Below are positions 32,616 through 42,190 of a stretch of DNA of 64,000 bases, in pieces; within the stretch, counting starts at the first letter, position 1, and each line of letters starts with the position of its first letter. Both the position numbers and the translations under genes were made by a program. This DNA is from Bicyclus anynana (Eukaryota > Arthropoda > Insecta > Lepidoptera > Nymphalidae). The DNA is taken from contig NC_069106.1 of assembly GCF_947172395.1 (NCBI RefSeq), positions 8,556,001-8,620,000 of the forward strand, written 5' to 3'. Below the pieces are notes generated by a model. It did no database searches and was not told the origin of the DNA. It saw only the letters and a program-made list of their open reading frames with translations.

Positions 32616-32945
32616 TTGTTATCGCCGCGATGCAACGACTTGCGGTACGGACGGCTTCAGTGTGCTCGTGGCGTTCGAGCCGTCCACATCTCTTGTTGTG
32701 TAATTCTTTATGGGTTACTTGTGATAGGCGGGAAGAGTGACTTGAGTGGAAAAGGGGAGTGTTTGATAACAGTCAAAGGCGCCTTTAACCCTACACACAA
32801 CGTTCGCAAGTGCGTGACTTCACTCAAGGTCATTCTCTGCCAATCTAGGGTCTTATTTTGGTTACAGTTTGATTTGTTAATTAAGTTGTCCTGACAAATG
32901 TTGTGAATCATAACCTTCGTTCGACATTAGTTTTCTTATTTTTGT
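32616..32945. repeat. dispersed repeat X3, copy 1
   Basis: A 330-base segment nearly identical to 46945-47268 (shared GACTTGCGGTACGGACGGCT, CCACATCTCTT.TTGTGTAA, CAAGGTCATTCTCTGCCAAT). Both end TTTTCTTATTTTTGTA. The frame at 32616-32894 is a by-product. Class unknown. Confidence 0.85.
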
Positions 32946-33214
32946 AATCACTTTAGCGTCTGCAAAAATATTTGAATGCACTAGCTCATGCACTAGCTCG
33001 GCCACGCGTCACTGCCTGCTGTCGCGTGCAGCCAATGTCCGCGATGCAAGTGCTCTGTTATCATATCGTGTTGTTATCGGAACCGTTCTTTTGATACTAA
33101 TTTTATGTAAGTTAACAACACATTGAAAATATATAGTTCCGTTTTTTATTTGCAACTGGTTTGGTTTTTGTTTTATACAAGAACTGCTTCACGTAGGACA
33201 CTTGAGTGATCATC

Positions 33215-33650
33215 ATTATTATCATATCGTCGGACGACCACTGCAGGACATAGGCCTTTTGTAAGGACTTCCAAACATCACGATACTGAGCCACCTGCAT
33301 CCAGCGAATCCCTGCGACTCGCTTGATGTCGTCAGTCCACCTGGTCGACCAACACTGCGCTTACTAGTGCGAGGTCGCCATTCCAGTACTTTGGGACCCC
33401 AACGTCCATCGGTTCTTCGAACTATGTGCCCCGCCCATTGCCACTTCAGCTTCGCAACTCGTTGAGCTATGTCGGTGACTTGGTTCTTCTGCGGATCTCC
33501 TCATTTCTGATTCGATCACGCAGAGGTACTCCTAACATAGCTCGTTCCATCGCCCGCTGTGTGACTCTGAGCCTTCTTATGAGGCCCATAGTTAGCGACC
33601 AAGTCTTGGAACCACAGCTCATCGCTGGCAACACAAAGTATGATAGTAGG
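33215..33650 (-). pseudogene. RTE-like LINE C-terminal fragment
   Basis: The minus strand encodes the familiar retroelement tail: AMERAM.GV.LRDRIRNEEI, then AKLKWQWAGH and GRPRTS-type stretches, ending in the 3' text GGCCTATGTCCTGCAGTGG and a CGATATGATAATAATG tail. Frameshifts are present; only the region after the RT domain survives. Its 5' edge abuts a Hel-1 at 33653. Confidence 0.75.
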
Positions 33651-33652
33651 TA

Positions 33653-33840
33653 TCTATACTAATATTATAAAGCTGAAGAGTTTGTTTGAACGCGCTAATC
33701 TCAGGAGCTACCGATCCGATTTGAAAAATTCTTTTAGTGTTAGATAGCCCATTTATCGAGGAAAGGCATAGGCTATATATTATCCCCATTTTCCTACGGG
33801 AACAGGAACCACGCGGGTAAAACCGCGCGGCGTCAGCTAG
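33653..33840 (+). mobile_element. Hel-1, full length
   Basis: TCTATACTAATATTATAAAG to CCGCGCGGCGTCAGCTAG then T. It is the left Helitron arm of an inverted duplication with 34226-34416. Confidence 0.92.
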
Positions 33841-34225
33841 TGGCTTAATATTGGTAGCCACACCTCGTCGCTATCAACGCCACAGGGTCTCGAGGTGAAA
33901 TGACTCACGATCATAATATTTCAAGTATAACGCCATCCATTTGTTTTGCTAATCAAATCGCTTGTTTGCGTAATCTCCGTGCCTCGGCCGTCCGCCGCGA
34001 CGTACCTGTAGAGCCTTATGTTTTCCTCGTAAGGCATTAACGCATCGTGTTCTGTTTGATAATTGTGTGAACAGATTGTCATAATATAATCGCGCAAACA
34101 TATTTTATACAATAGGTGTAGATGAGTAATACCACACTTTTTTTTTGATATGAAACATCTATAGCTGCCCGTAAAATCGATTTCTGGCGTGGAATAGCGA
34201 CGCGTCGCCACGCTATATTGTGGTA

Positions 34226-34416
34226 CTAGCTGACGTCGCGCGGTTTTACCCGCGTGGTTCTCGTTCCCGTAGGAGTGCGGGGATAATATATAGCCTTTAG
34301 CCTTCCTCGATAAATGGGCTATCTAACACTGCAAGAATTTTTCAAATCGGACCAGTAGCTCCTGAGATTAGCGCGTTCAAAGAAACAAACTTTTCCGCTT
34401 TATAATATTAGTATAT
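34226..34416 (-). mobile_element. Hel-1, full length, inverted arm
   Basis: CTAGCTGACGTCGCGCGGTT to TTTATAATATTAGTATATA, then ACCTACTAT, which also flanks the 33653 copy in reverse. Confidence 0.92.
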
Positions 34417-34618
34417 ATACCTACTATATCGTTCTTTGTGTTGCCAGTGATGACCTACGGATCCGAGACTTGGTCGCTAACTATGGGCCTCATAAGAAGG
34501 CTCAGAGTCACACAGCGGGCGATGGAACGAGCTATGATAGGAGTATCTTTGCGTCATCGAATCAGAAATGAGGAGATCCGCAGAAGAACCAAAGTCACCG
34601 ACATAGGTCAACGAGGGG
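34417..34618 (+). pseudogene. RTE-like LINE fragment, inverted arm
   Basis: The plus frame reads VMTYGSETWSLTMGLIRRLR and then TQRAMERAMIGVSLRHRIRN, EEIRRRTKVTDIGQR. It is the reverse complement of 33465-33650 with substitutions. It is cut off at 34618 and followed by a Hel-1. Confidence 0.8.
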
Positions 34619-34626
34619 ATAGGTAG

Positions 34627-34769
34627 GGGATAATATATAGCCTATAGCCTTCCTCGATAAATAGGCTATCTAACACTGAAAGAATTTTTCAAATCGGACC
34701 AGTAGTTCCTTAGATTAGCGCGTTCAATCAAACAAACAAACTCTTCAGCTTTATAATATTAGTATAGAT
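34627..34769 (-). mobile_element. Hel-1, 3' end missing
   Basis: GGGATAATATATAGCCTATA to TTTATAATATTAGTATAGA. The CTAG stem end is absent. Confidence 0.88.
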
Positions 34770-34845
34770 ATCCACTCATCTGTTAAGTCAATTTACAAAA
34801 TAATTTCGATGTTTCACATCTGCCAGGTGTCCAGAGACTGCTCAT

Positions 34846-35170
34846 TTTTTTTTTTATTAAGTTAGCCCTTGACTACAATCTCACCTGGTGGTAAGCGATG
34901 ATGCAATACAAGATGGAAGCGGGCTAACTTTTTATTAAGAGGATGAAAATCCACACCACTTTCGGTTTCTACTACGTCTTTGCCCGTAGGGTGGCACTAG
35001 CCACGGCCGAAGTCTCCCACCAGCCAGACCTGTACCAATTAAGGAAACCTCAATCGGCCCAGCCGGGGATTGAACCTAGGATGTGTATGTGCATGCCCCG
35101 GACCGGATTCGAAACCACACCCTCGGGAATTGGAGGCAGAGGTCATATCCACTGGGCTATCACGGCTCTT
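34846..35170 (-). mobile_element. chimeric SINE: SINE-A head on SINE-B body
   Basis: Read on the minus strand, the element starts with the complete SINE-A tRNA head (A box GATAGCCCAGTGGATATGAC, B box GGTTTCGAATCCGGTCC, then GGGGCATGCACAT). It switches at about 35087 into SINE-B at its own B box (CCTAGGTTCAATCCCCGGC) and follows the SINE-B body to its A tail. So it has one A box and two B boxes. The body also lacks about 35 bases after AAAGACGTAGT. Template switching or nested insertion could explain it. Confidence 0.85.
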
Positions 35171-35174
35171 TATA

Positions 35175-35482
35175 CTAGCGGACCCGCTCAAGCTTCGCTT
35201 TGACTTATTAATTTATTTATCTGCACTTCTTCCCTATCCCTACCTTACACTACCCTACCCCTACCCTACCTCTACTCTACCCCTACCCTACCTCTACTCT
35301 ACCCCTACCCTACCCTACCCTACAACTACCCTACCCTACCCTACCCTACCCCTACAAAAAAAAAGTATCCTATGTCCTTCTCCTGGCTCTAAACTACCTC
35401 TCTGCCAATTTTCAGCTAAATCGGTTCAGCCGTTCTTGATAAGTGGAGTAACTAACACGACTTTCTTTTATATATATAAAGA
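35175..35482 (-). mobile_element. Hel-3 Helitron with CCCTA simple tract
   Basis: Begins CTAGCGGACCCGCTCAAGCT and ends TTTTATATATATAAAGA (5' TC in reverse). The centre (35235-35355) is a variable CCCTACC / CCCCTACC / CTCTACC array, equivalent to the GGGTAG tract of 9882-9945. It is not the insect TTAGG telomere repeat. Confidence 0.8.
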
Positions 35483-35499
35483 CAAATAATTAGTAATAA

Positions 35500-35668
35500 A
35501 TTAAAATTGGGACTATGATTTGAGATTTAAACTATCCTATCACTCAAGTTGGATCGAACTGCACACGGTGTGCGAATTTTATTATAATCGGTTCAGTGGT
35601 TTAGGAGTCCATCGAGGACAAACATTGTGACACGAGATTTATATATATTAAGATAGATGTATTTCTCC
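35500..35668 (-). mobile_element. Helitron-like 5' fragment
   Basis: Reverse: starts (minus) ATCTATCTTAATATATATAA, then TCTCGTGTCACAATGTTTGT and ACCACTGAACCGATTATAAT. The 3' end was not found. Confidence 0.5.
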
Positions 35669-36123
35669 ACCGTCACGTAAATCGATAGCTCAATAACCTT
35701 TTAGTCCAGTCCAGTGTCGTGCAGACACTGTCGTGATAGCAGCGGCGCAAGGTGAATGACGACATCGGAGTCACCTTGCCGACTGTGTACACCGTACACG
35801 AATAGGTACAGCGCTACAGTGCTACAGTGAGGCGACTCGTTTTTATTGCTCTTTTTGTGGCAAATAACCAAACGAATTTATCGCTTTGTCCACCGGCACG
35901 GCTACCGGCGACTTTTGGATTATTTTTGTACGACAGATAATTTATTCTGCACGAATCTCGCACAAAAAGCCATTTTTTTACACATTTAAAAGATGATTGC
36001 AGTATTTCTTTTCAACATTTAAACTGTTTATTATGAGTGGAAGGTTATTAGCGGCTTTATATAAATAACGTTACAAAAATACAATTTTTTTTGGATCTTC
36101 CCTCGTAGGTACGTACTTGTCAC
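35669..36123. other. no gene seen
   Basis: Unclassified. GCGCTACAGTGCTACAGTGAG at about 35810 is a short local duplication. Confidence 0.3.
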
Positions 36124-36241
36124 CAGTGGCGTGCACTACATACATGCAAAAATGCACTGCCTACCTTTTCTTACTGACAAGGAACTTTCTAATTTTTACT
36201 CATTGTACCTACCCTAGTTAAACCCCTTGTGCACGCCACTG
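36124..36241. mobile_element. 118 bp MITE with CAGTGGCGTGCAC ends
   Basis: CAGTGGCGTGCAC (36124-36136) and GTGCACGCCACTG (36229-36241) are perfect 13-base inverted repeats. A fragment of the same family lies at 50025-50092. Confidence 0.85.
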
Positions 36242-36284
36242 CTTGCCACAGCCAGTAATGCGATGAAATCCTACTTTCTACTTA

Positions 36285-36480
36285 TCCTACTAGGCTACTG
36301 ATATTATAAACGCGAAAGTTTGTATAGATGTTTGGATGTTTGTTACTCTTTAACGTCGCAACTACTAAACCGATTTGGCTGAAATACTATAAATTACTTT
36401 TCATCTAGGAAGAATCCATGGTTCCCGCGGGATTTGTGAAAAACTAAATTTTACGCGGACGAAGTCGCGAGCGTCCGCGA
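36285..36480 (+). mobile_element. Hel-2, last bases lost
   Basis: TCCTACTAGGCTACTGATAT and AAACGCGAAAGTTTGTATAG to ACGCGGACGAAGTCGCGAGC and GTCCG; the CTAG is missing and SINE-B sequence follows at once. Confidence 0.85.
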
Positions 36481-36643
36481 TGGTAAGTGATGATGCAATC
36501 TTAGATAGAAGCGGACTTGTTAGGAGGAGGATGAAATCCACACTCCTTACGGTTTCTACACGACACCGTACCGGTACGCTAAATCGCTTGGCGGTACGCC
36601 TTTGTCGGTAGGGTGGAAACTAGCCACGGCCGAAGCCGCCCAT
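36481..36643 (-). mobile_element. SINE-B fragment between Helitron pieces
   Basis: GATGGTAAGTGATGATGCAA to AGCCACGGCCGAAGCCGCCC in reverse. Both the A tail and the tRNA head are missing. Followed by a Hel-1 3' piece (36650-36712: ATTCTCATGGTAACGGGAAT, ACGCGGGTGAAACTGCGGAG). Confidence 0.8.
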
Positions 36644-36879
36644 TAGTTTATCCTCGTATTCTCATGGTAACGGGAATTACGCGGGTGAAACTGCGGAGCG
36701 TGCGTCGGCTGTTTATTTCTAAAGAGGACCTGGCTGAATTTCTTAACTCTTCCTCAGTCCCCCTTCTTCTACCAACTCTTCTCGGTATAATCTCAGAATA
36801 TATCGGTATAATGCCGATAAGAAAACTGTAGAGTCACGCTAACAGTATGAAAATAAAAAATGCCCTGTAATATGTGGCA

Positions 36880-37170
36880 TAACCTAAAAAAAGGCCCCAA
36901 CTCAGCATTTTGCCACATACTTCCTATACAAAAAAACATGAATAGTTTAAAAAACTAAAAATACGCTTGATACCCATATCCTTGAACGTCCGCCATATTG
37001 GATTTCTAATGACGTTTCTTAGCTAGTCATGTATTGTCATCAGAACTCAGAGCGTGTGCAAAATTTCATCCTAATCGAAGACCGGGAAGTGGGTCAAATT
37101 GAGATTCCAAGATTTTCTTACATACATAGTTACAAGTGAAGCTTATATAAGCGTGTTAAAAAGTAAATAA
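36880..37170 (+). repeat. dispersed repeat X2
   Basis: TTGGATTTCTAATGACGTTT, GTATTGTCATCAGAACTCAG, GAAGACCGGGAAGTGGGTCA and ATATAAGCGTGTTAAAAAG, the reverse complement of 31355-31510. Confidence 0.7.
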
Positions 37171-37556
37171 AAGAAAGCTGCCATACGTTTTCGGACGGCT
37201 CGCCCTATCTAGATACTGGTAAAAGATAAATTCGTGGTTAAAGTTTTTGTTATTTATTAAACGTCAGTAAATGATTAATTATTCATCAGCATGAGACAAG
37301 CTTTCCTCGCAAACTTTCTTCAGTCACTCTTTAATAAATCAAGGCATTGCATTGCGTAACGATGGTGAATATAAAGACTTTTGTGAAGCATTGTGAAAGT
37401 CCATTGATTGCGAGCGGCGGTACTTATGAAGATTTTCTCTGACAATGGATTATGGATCGACAGCCTGTGGTTGCCAGACCTTTCTGAACACTGCATGTTT
37501 GTCAGCTCCTGTAAAAACTATGAAGTTTTCTTTTTTTTAATTTCTTGATTGTGTAA
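37171..37556. other. no gene seen
   Basis: Unclassified AT-rich DNA directly upstream of the truncated LINE. Confidence 0.3.
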
Positions 37557-37800
37557 GTAGAAGGTTAACTTGGTATGGACATGTAATGCGTAGGGAGGAA
37601 AGTCATATTACTAGAAAAATGTTGAATGTGCAAGTGGAAGGACATAAGAGGAGAGAAAGGCCAAAGAAGAGATGGTTGGATTGTGTGAAAGAGGACATGT
37701 GTGTAAGAGGAGTGGATGATGAGTTGACGAGTAATAGAGACGAATGGAAAAGATTGACATATTTTTCCGACCCCACTTAAGTGGGATAAGGGTAAGGAGA
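37557..37800 (+). pseudogene. RTE-like LINE, 5'-truncated; C-terminal tail of the ORF
   Basis: From about 37557 the plus frame reads RRLTWYGHVMRREESHITRK, then GHKRRERPKKRWLDCVKEDM, and ends DEWKRLTYFSDPT followed by TAA. This is the conserved end of RTE-type reverse-transcriptase proteins (WYGHVMRR..., RPKKRW.D.VKEDM). It is followed by GTGGGATAAGGGTAAGGAGA and (TGA)n, the usual RTE 3' tail. The endonuclease and RT domains are missing, as in most 5'-truncated LINE insertions. The frame is uninterrupted over the surviving 70 codons, so the copy is not very old. Confidence 0.85.
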
Positions 37801-37814
37801 TGATGATGATTGTG

Positions 37815-37965
37815 TAAGTGCCGTAGGCTCCTCAATGTGACCTCAGCGGCGTCACCGGGGGGTTTGGGCGAGCGCAGAAGCATCGCCTGATGGGGCCCGA
37901 AGGCAGAAGCAAGCCTATGTCCAGCAGTGGACGTCCATCGGCTGCTAATGATGATGAATGATATG
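37815..37965 (+). mobile_element. LINE/SINE 3' tail repeat
   Basis: GTAAGTGCCGTAGGCTCCTC, GCGGCGTCACCGGGGGG, then GCCTATGTCCAGCAGTGGAC, GTCCATCGGCTGCTAATGAT. The first part recurs reversed at 47568-47640. Confidence 0.6.
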
Positions 37966-38099
37966 ACTTGATAGTACGCAAAAAAAAAACTATGTCTTCC
38001 TTGAATTTTTCTAATGTTTTAACAACTTTAACAAATCAAAGATCATAAAAATTCTCGAGTTATGTTAACTAAACCGACTTTATTTTATAATATTGAAAA

Positions 38100-38478
38100 C
38101 TAGCGGACGCCCGCGACTTCGTCCGCGTGTACTTCAGTTTTTCACAAATCCCTCGGGAACCATGGATTTTTCCGGGATAAAAAGTAGCCTATGTGTTAAT
38201 CCATCCTATAATATATCTCAAAACCAAATTTCAGCTAATAGGTTCTGTAGTCGAGCCGTGAAAGAGTAACAAACATTCATATCATAAAAATCATCAGTTT
38301 TCGCAAATCTCGGGAAACCATGGATTTTTTCGAGATAAAAAGTAGCCTATGTGTCAATCCAGAGTAAAATCTATTTCCATTCCAAATTTCAGCAAAAACG
38401 CTTAAGTAGTAGCGGCGATAAAGAGTAACAAACATCCAAACATCCATACAAACTTTCACGTTTATAATATAAGTAAGA
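38100..38478 (-). mobile_element. Hel-2 with internal tandem duplication
   Basis: CTAGCGGACGCCCGCGACTT start; the segment CGGGAACCATGGATTTTTCC to CAAATTTCAGC..AA occurs twice (38150-38240, 38305-38395). It ends AACTTTCACGTTTATAATAT. Two nested or tandem Hel-2 insertions with one 3' end are the simplest reading. Confidence 0.85.
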
Positions 38479-38689
38479 AGTACGATGGTTAAGGTCTGGC
38501 TAGCACAGGCCCTTATACATAATTGAATCGTCGGCGATCAATTTGTTGATGCAGCAACAGATCATGAGTCAGCCCTCGAGATAAACGCGCGGATTACTAT
38601 GCTCATTTGTGTTCACCGTACGTAATGTTTTATACATTAGCATCAAACATACGTGCCACAGTGTATGTTTGTTTTTTTTTTTTTGATAA

Positions 38690-38858
38690 AAAGAATATTT
38701 GCCATATATCCATTTCACATACATCCATTGCCCTCCAACTAGTCGGGAAAGACTGTGCTAGGAGTGGGTACGACAATAGACCAACGGGGCGGGGATCGAA
38801 CCACCACCCCTCAGTGATGAGTCCGACCGCTCTTACCGTTGAGCTACTTAAGCTATGT
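38690..38858 (-). mobile_element. SINE-C, best-preserved copy
   Basis: Reverse SINE-C: AATATTTGCCATATATCCAT, CCAACTAGTCGGGAAAGACT, GGGGATCGAACCACCACCCC (B box), CGCTCTTACCGTTGAGCTAC (A box). Confidence 0.9.
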
Positions 38859-39985
38859 TTGGTTTTTATAACCAATTACTAAAGAACGGTTATGTTTTTG
38901 AGTTAATGTCCACGAAATTATTCTCTAGTAGAAGCTTCTTATCAACGCTTCCTTTATTCACTTATTAACTATTCGCGGCCAAAAATATTGCGTCCCAATT
39001 CCTATATTCGCGGCTAAATATTTCGTTATTCGCGGATCTGACTGACGAAACTGACGTAAAATCTGCAAATTCAAACTTTAACTTGCAAATACCTTTTGCC
39101 GAAATTGCGAATGGATGGTTTAAAAATGCCACTGCTCAAAATCACTCTAATTAGAAGCATTTGAAAAATGTCAAGCAAGAAAAAAATTCAAAATTATTCA
39201 AACCCGTGTCTAAGAATGAAGATAATAGTTAATCAATAACTTCAATTAATGGTTTTTTCTTTATATATGTGTTTTTTTTTTTTGTGCGGTTACAAACGGT
39301 ACCGATATTATTAAAGATTCCCATTCGATATTATAAAAAAGAAACAAAGACCCATTGTAACATTATTACACTAGAAATTGTACAATTGACTTCCTCATAT
39401 AAAATTCTTCGTATCGACAATACTGAAAGTGTTAAGGAAGTATCTATAAACATAACGTGGAAACGGTTTAATTCTAAGGGTGCGTCCACACCTGACGAAA
39501 GCCGCCGACTGTGAGGTCATTTGTCTACTTTTGGAAGTCTGTTTGGTTTAAAAATTGTCCGAACATTTGAGGCAAGCTAAAACATTGTCCTGTAAATCTC
39601 CTACTCTACCTTAACACAGAACTGAGACCTGGCAAGAGGGTAATGAAGCTTTTTCTTGCAAAAAAATAAGCTTGAAATTTTTGTTTTTAACCGATGAAAA
39701 TTTCATTCTTTTAAATTCAATAATTTAGATTAAAATAATAACTATGCCAGGGTAAAGAATATCAGTCGATTTTCAATTTACCATCTGGTAAAATTTTGAA
39801 AACACTTCGCATTTATTATCTTGCAAAAAAAAATAGAAAAACCTTGTTTTATTTATTTTTGGCGTCACCGGGAGTTTTAGGCGTGCTCAGAATGATTGGC
39901 TGGCAGAAACAGAAAAAGGGAGGGGCGGAACGACTCTCTAAGGGCGTCTCCAGAGAGACACTGTCTTGCAAGGACGTCAGAGCTC
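38859..39985. other. no gene seen
   Basis: AT-rich, no family match. ATTCGCGGC recurs at 38970, 39008 and 39030. The frame at 39269-39514 (81 codons) and the first half of the one at 39796 show no recognisable domain. Confidence 0.35.
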
Positions 39986-39987
39986 AG

Positions 39988-40262
39988 GCATCATCATCAT
40001 CATTATCAACCCATTTTCAGCTCACTGCTGAGCTCGAGTCTCCTCTCAGAATGAGAGGGGTTAGGCCAATAGTCCGCCACGCGGATTGGCAGACTTCACA
40101 CACGCAGAGAATTATGAAAATTCTCTGGTATGCAGGTTTCCTCACACATGTGTCTAATTTCTTAAAATGCACACAACTGAATCAGTTGGAGCTGCATGCC
40201 CCCGACCGGATTTGAACCCACACCCTCCGGAATCGGAGAGCTGTGATAGCCCAGTGGATCAT
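39988..40262 (-). mobile_element. SINE-A with a head-to-head second head
   Basis: Reverse SINE-A to the B box and CACCCTCCGGAATCGGAG; then at 40241 the sequence turns into a plus-strand SINE-A start, GCTGTGATAGCCCAGTGGAT. The result is two heads back to back, one of them only about 22 bases. Confidence 0.85.
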
Positions 40263-40694
40263 GAGCTCGGACAAAAAGGTCTAAAGTTTGACTATATGAT
40301 AATGTTGAACATACAGTTGTGGCCAAACTGTGTTGCTTACAGCTGACGGTTGAATTAACGCAATGTGTGGAAGCACCCTGATCTATCCACGTTCGAGTTG
40401 CGGAGTCACGCATCAACAGCTCAAGTGCAAGTCGAGTCGAATCAATGAGCAATCGATTACACTCATGTCCGGAACGGTGGAAAAAAAACTCCACAACACA
40501 AACCGCAAATGCCCAGCGGCGTGACCGCGTGTAATGTGATACGACATCATAAAAGTCAAATGTCAGTCACTGTAGGAGAAATCTTCAAATCGAAATTTAA
40601 TACAAATCTTAGTCAGTCCTTAATCACTTTCGAAAACGAAGAATAATGAACTGAGAGTAAGTGATGGCTAGATCTTCGCTATAACCATAATCAT

Positions 40695-40765
40695 CCTAGA
40701 AAGCGATAACAACATTGCAACATAACGCGTACAATCAATGAAGGAACTTCTCGAGGTCTCTAGTG
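40695..40765 (+). repeat. partial first unit of the 41 kb duplication
   Basis: CCTAGAAAGCGATAACAACA and TTGC match the two larger copies at 40974 and 41337; TCTCGAGGTCTCTAGTG resembles TCTCGGCGTCTCTAGCG at 41475. Confidence 0.65.
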
Positions 40766-40940
40766 TAGAAGAAGTCGCGGGCGTTATTTAAATGATATAA
40801 GCGAGCGCTTGGCTGCAATCACGCTTAATGGTGCCTATAACATAAACGCGCTTGCCTAGAACATTCACCGTAGGTGATAGGGACAACTGAAGCTGAAAGG
40901 GCATTTCATATCTTTGCAGTGCGTGCGTAAGTATTAAGGA

Positions 40941-41076
40941 CTTGACAGAGCACAATTACTCTCCAATATCGCGTCCTAGAAAGCGATAACAACATTGCTC
41001 TACATAACGCACACTGCATACAAACTATAACGTCATCCACATTATACACGCAGAGACAAAGCGAGCGGTAATTGCA
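40941..41076 (+). repeat. direct repeat copy 1, 136 bp
   Basis: CTTGACAGAGCACAATTACT to GCGAGCGGTAATTGCA. About 95 percent identical by eye to 41304-41439. Confidence 0.9.
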
Positions 41077-41226
41077 TTACGCGTCCAAGAGATATCTACA
41101 ACGTAGTTATGTAGATTACTGCGATTTCTGACAGTTCTATTATAGAACGGTGAGCGAGGTAGTAGATCAAATGGTTCCTCAGCACACTCCCAAATACATC
41201 TTGTAGAATACCAACATACAAGCAAT

Positions 41227-41272
41227 CTTTCAGCGATGCTCTAAACTTTGTAGTTTAGAGCATCGCTGAAAG
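41227..41272. repeat. perfect 21-base hairpin, 4-base loop
   Basis: CTTTCAGCGATGCTCTAAAC plus T (41227-41247) pairs perfectly with 41252-41272; the loop is TTGT. It lies between the two direct repeat copies. Confidence 0.96.
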
Positions 41273-41303
41273 GTATCGTATTAGTTATATTTAACAAGGC
41301 ACC

Positions 41304-41439
41304 CTTGAAAGAGCACAATTACTCTCCAATATCGCGTCCTAGAAAGCGATAACAACATTGCTCTACATAACGCACATTGCATACGATCTATAACGTCATC
41401 CACATTATACACGCAGCGACAAAGCGAGCGGTAATTGCA
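41304..41439 (+). repeat. direct repeat copy 2, 136 bp
   Basis: Begins 363 bases after copy 1 with the same CTCTCCAATATCGCGTCCTA and AACATTGCTCTACATAACGC. Confidence 0.9.
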
Positions 41440-42055
41440 CCGATTGTCTCGCAACTACAATTAGGTTGTGACCTTCTCGGCGTCTCTAGCGATATCTACG
41501 AGAGCGTACTATCTACATTTCGATATCATATCGATCACTGCTATCAATGCGATATATTCTACACATTGACGATGACTTTCCGACCAAATTGGCATTTTTA
41601 GTCGTTAAAATATTGACAAACTTGAAAGAGACGAATATCTTAGCAATACATGGATTCACCGTGCGAGTGCCAGGTTTATCGTGTGGCAGAGGAAACTTTC
41701 GAGTAGAGTCCCGGACTTGTGACCAATGGGCGTAGGGTTAAGGAATTCCTTGACAATCGATTAACACTCCCCTTCTCCGCTCGTGTTGTTCTCCCTGCCT
41801 AGCCAAAGTTGGTAAGATTCTACCCGCAGATTTGGATAACCGCTCTAATACGAATGGTGGCAGTCTAAGAATTTTGTAACCGATTTATGTTTAATGTTTT
41901 TCTGCTGTCATTGTTGGCATTTTAAATAAATAAATAATTATTAAAAATAAATATCGAACTTGCTGCAGTTCTAGAGAGGCCTTTAAGCAAGAAATAAAGA
42001 TCCTAAAAATACGAGTACTAGCTTCTTCGATTTGGATTTAATCAGAGAATATTTG
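41440..42055. other. unclassified; partial match to the 21.7 kb foldback region
   Basis: ACATGGATTCACCGTGC, GGCAGAG and GGGTTAAGGAATTCCTT.CAAT (41650-41760) resemble 21672-21900 (CATGATTCACCGTGCCATC, GGGGCAGAG, TGTTAAGGAATTCCCTTCTT). No gene. Confidence 0.4.
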
Positions 42056-42057
42056 AT

Positions 42058-42190
42058 TATCTATACTAATATATTATATAGAGGTAACATATTTTGTTTA
42101 TTTGTAGTGAAAAGAAGGCAATTGGACTGGAACGAGGCAGCCAAACTCTAGTAGGCGAAGTGAACTTTAAATAGTAGTGATTAGGTCCTT
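42058..42190 (+). mobile_element. Helitron-like 5' end
   Basis: ATCTATACTAATATATTATA, then TAGAGGTAACATATTTTG and a GGCAATTGGACTGG body. No 3' CTAG could be assigned with confidence. Confidence 0.45.

Noticed and set aside
35235..35355. Possible telomeric or subtelomeric DNA
   Set aside because: The units are CCCTA/CCCCTACC variants inside a Helitron, not the TTAGG repeat of insects.
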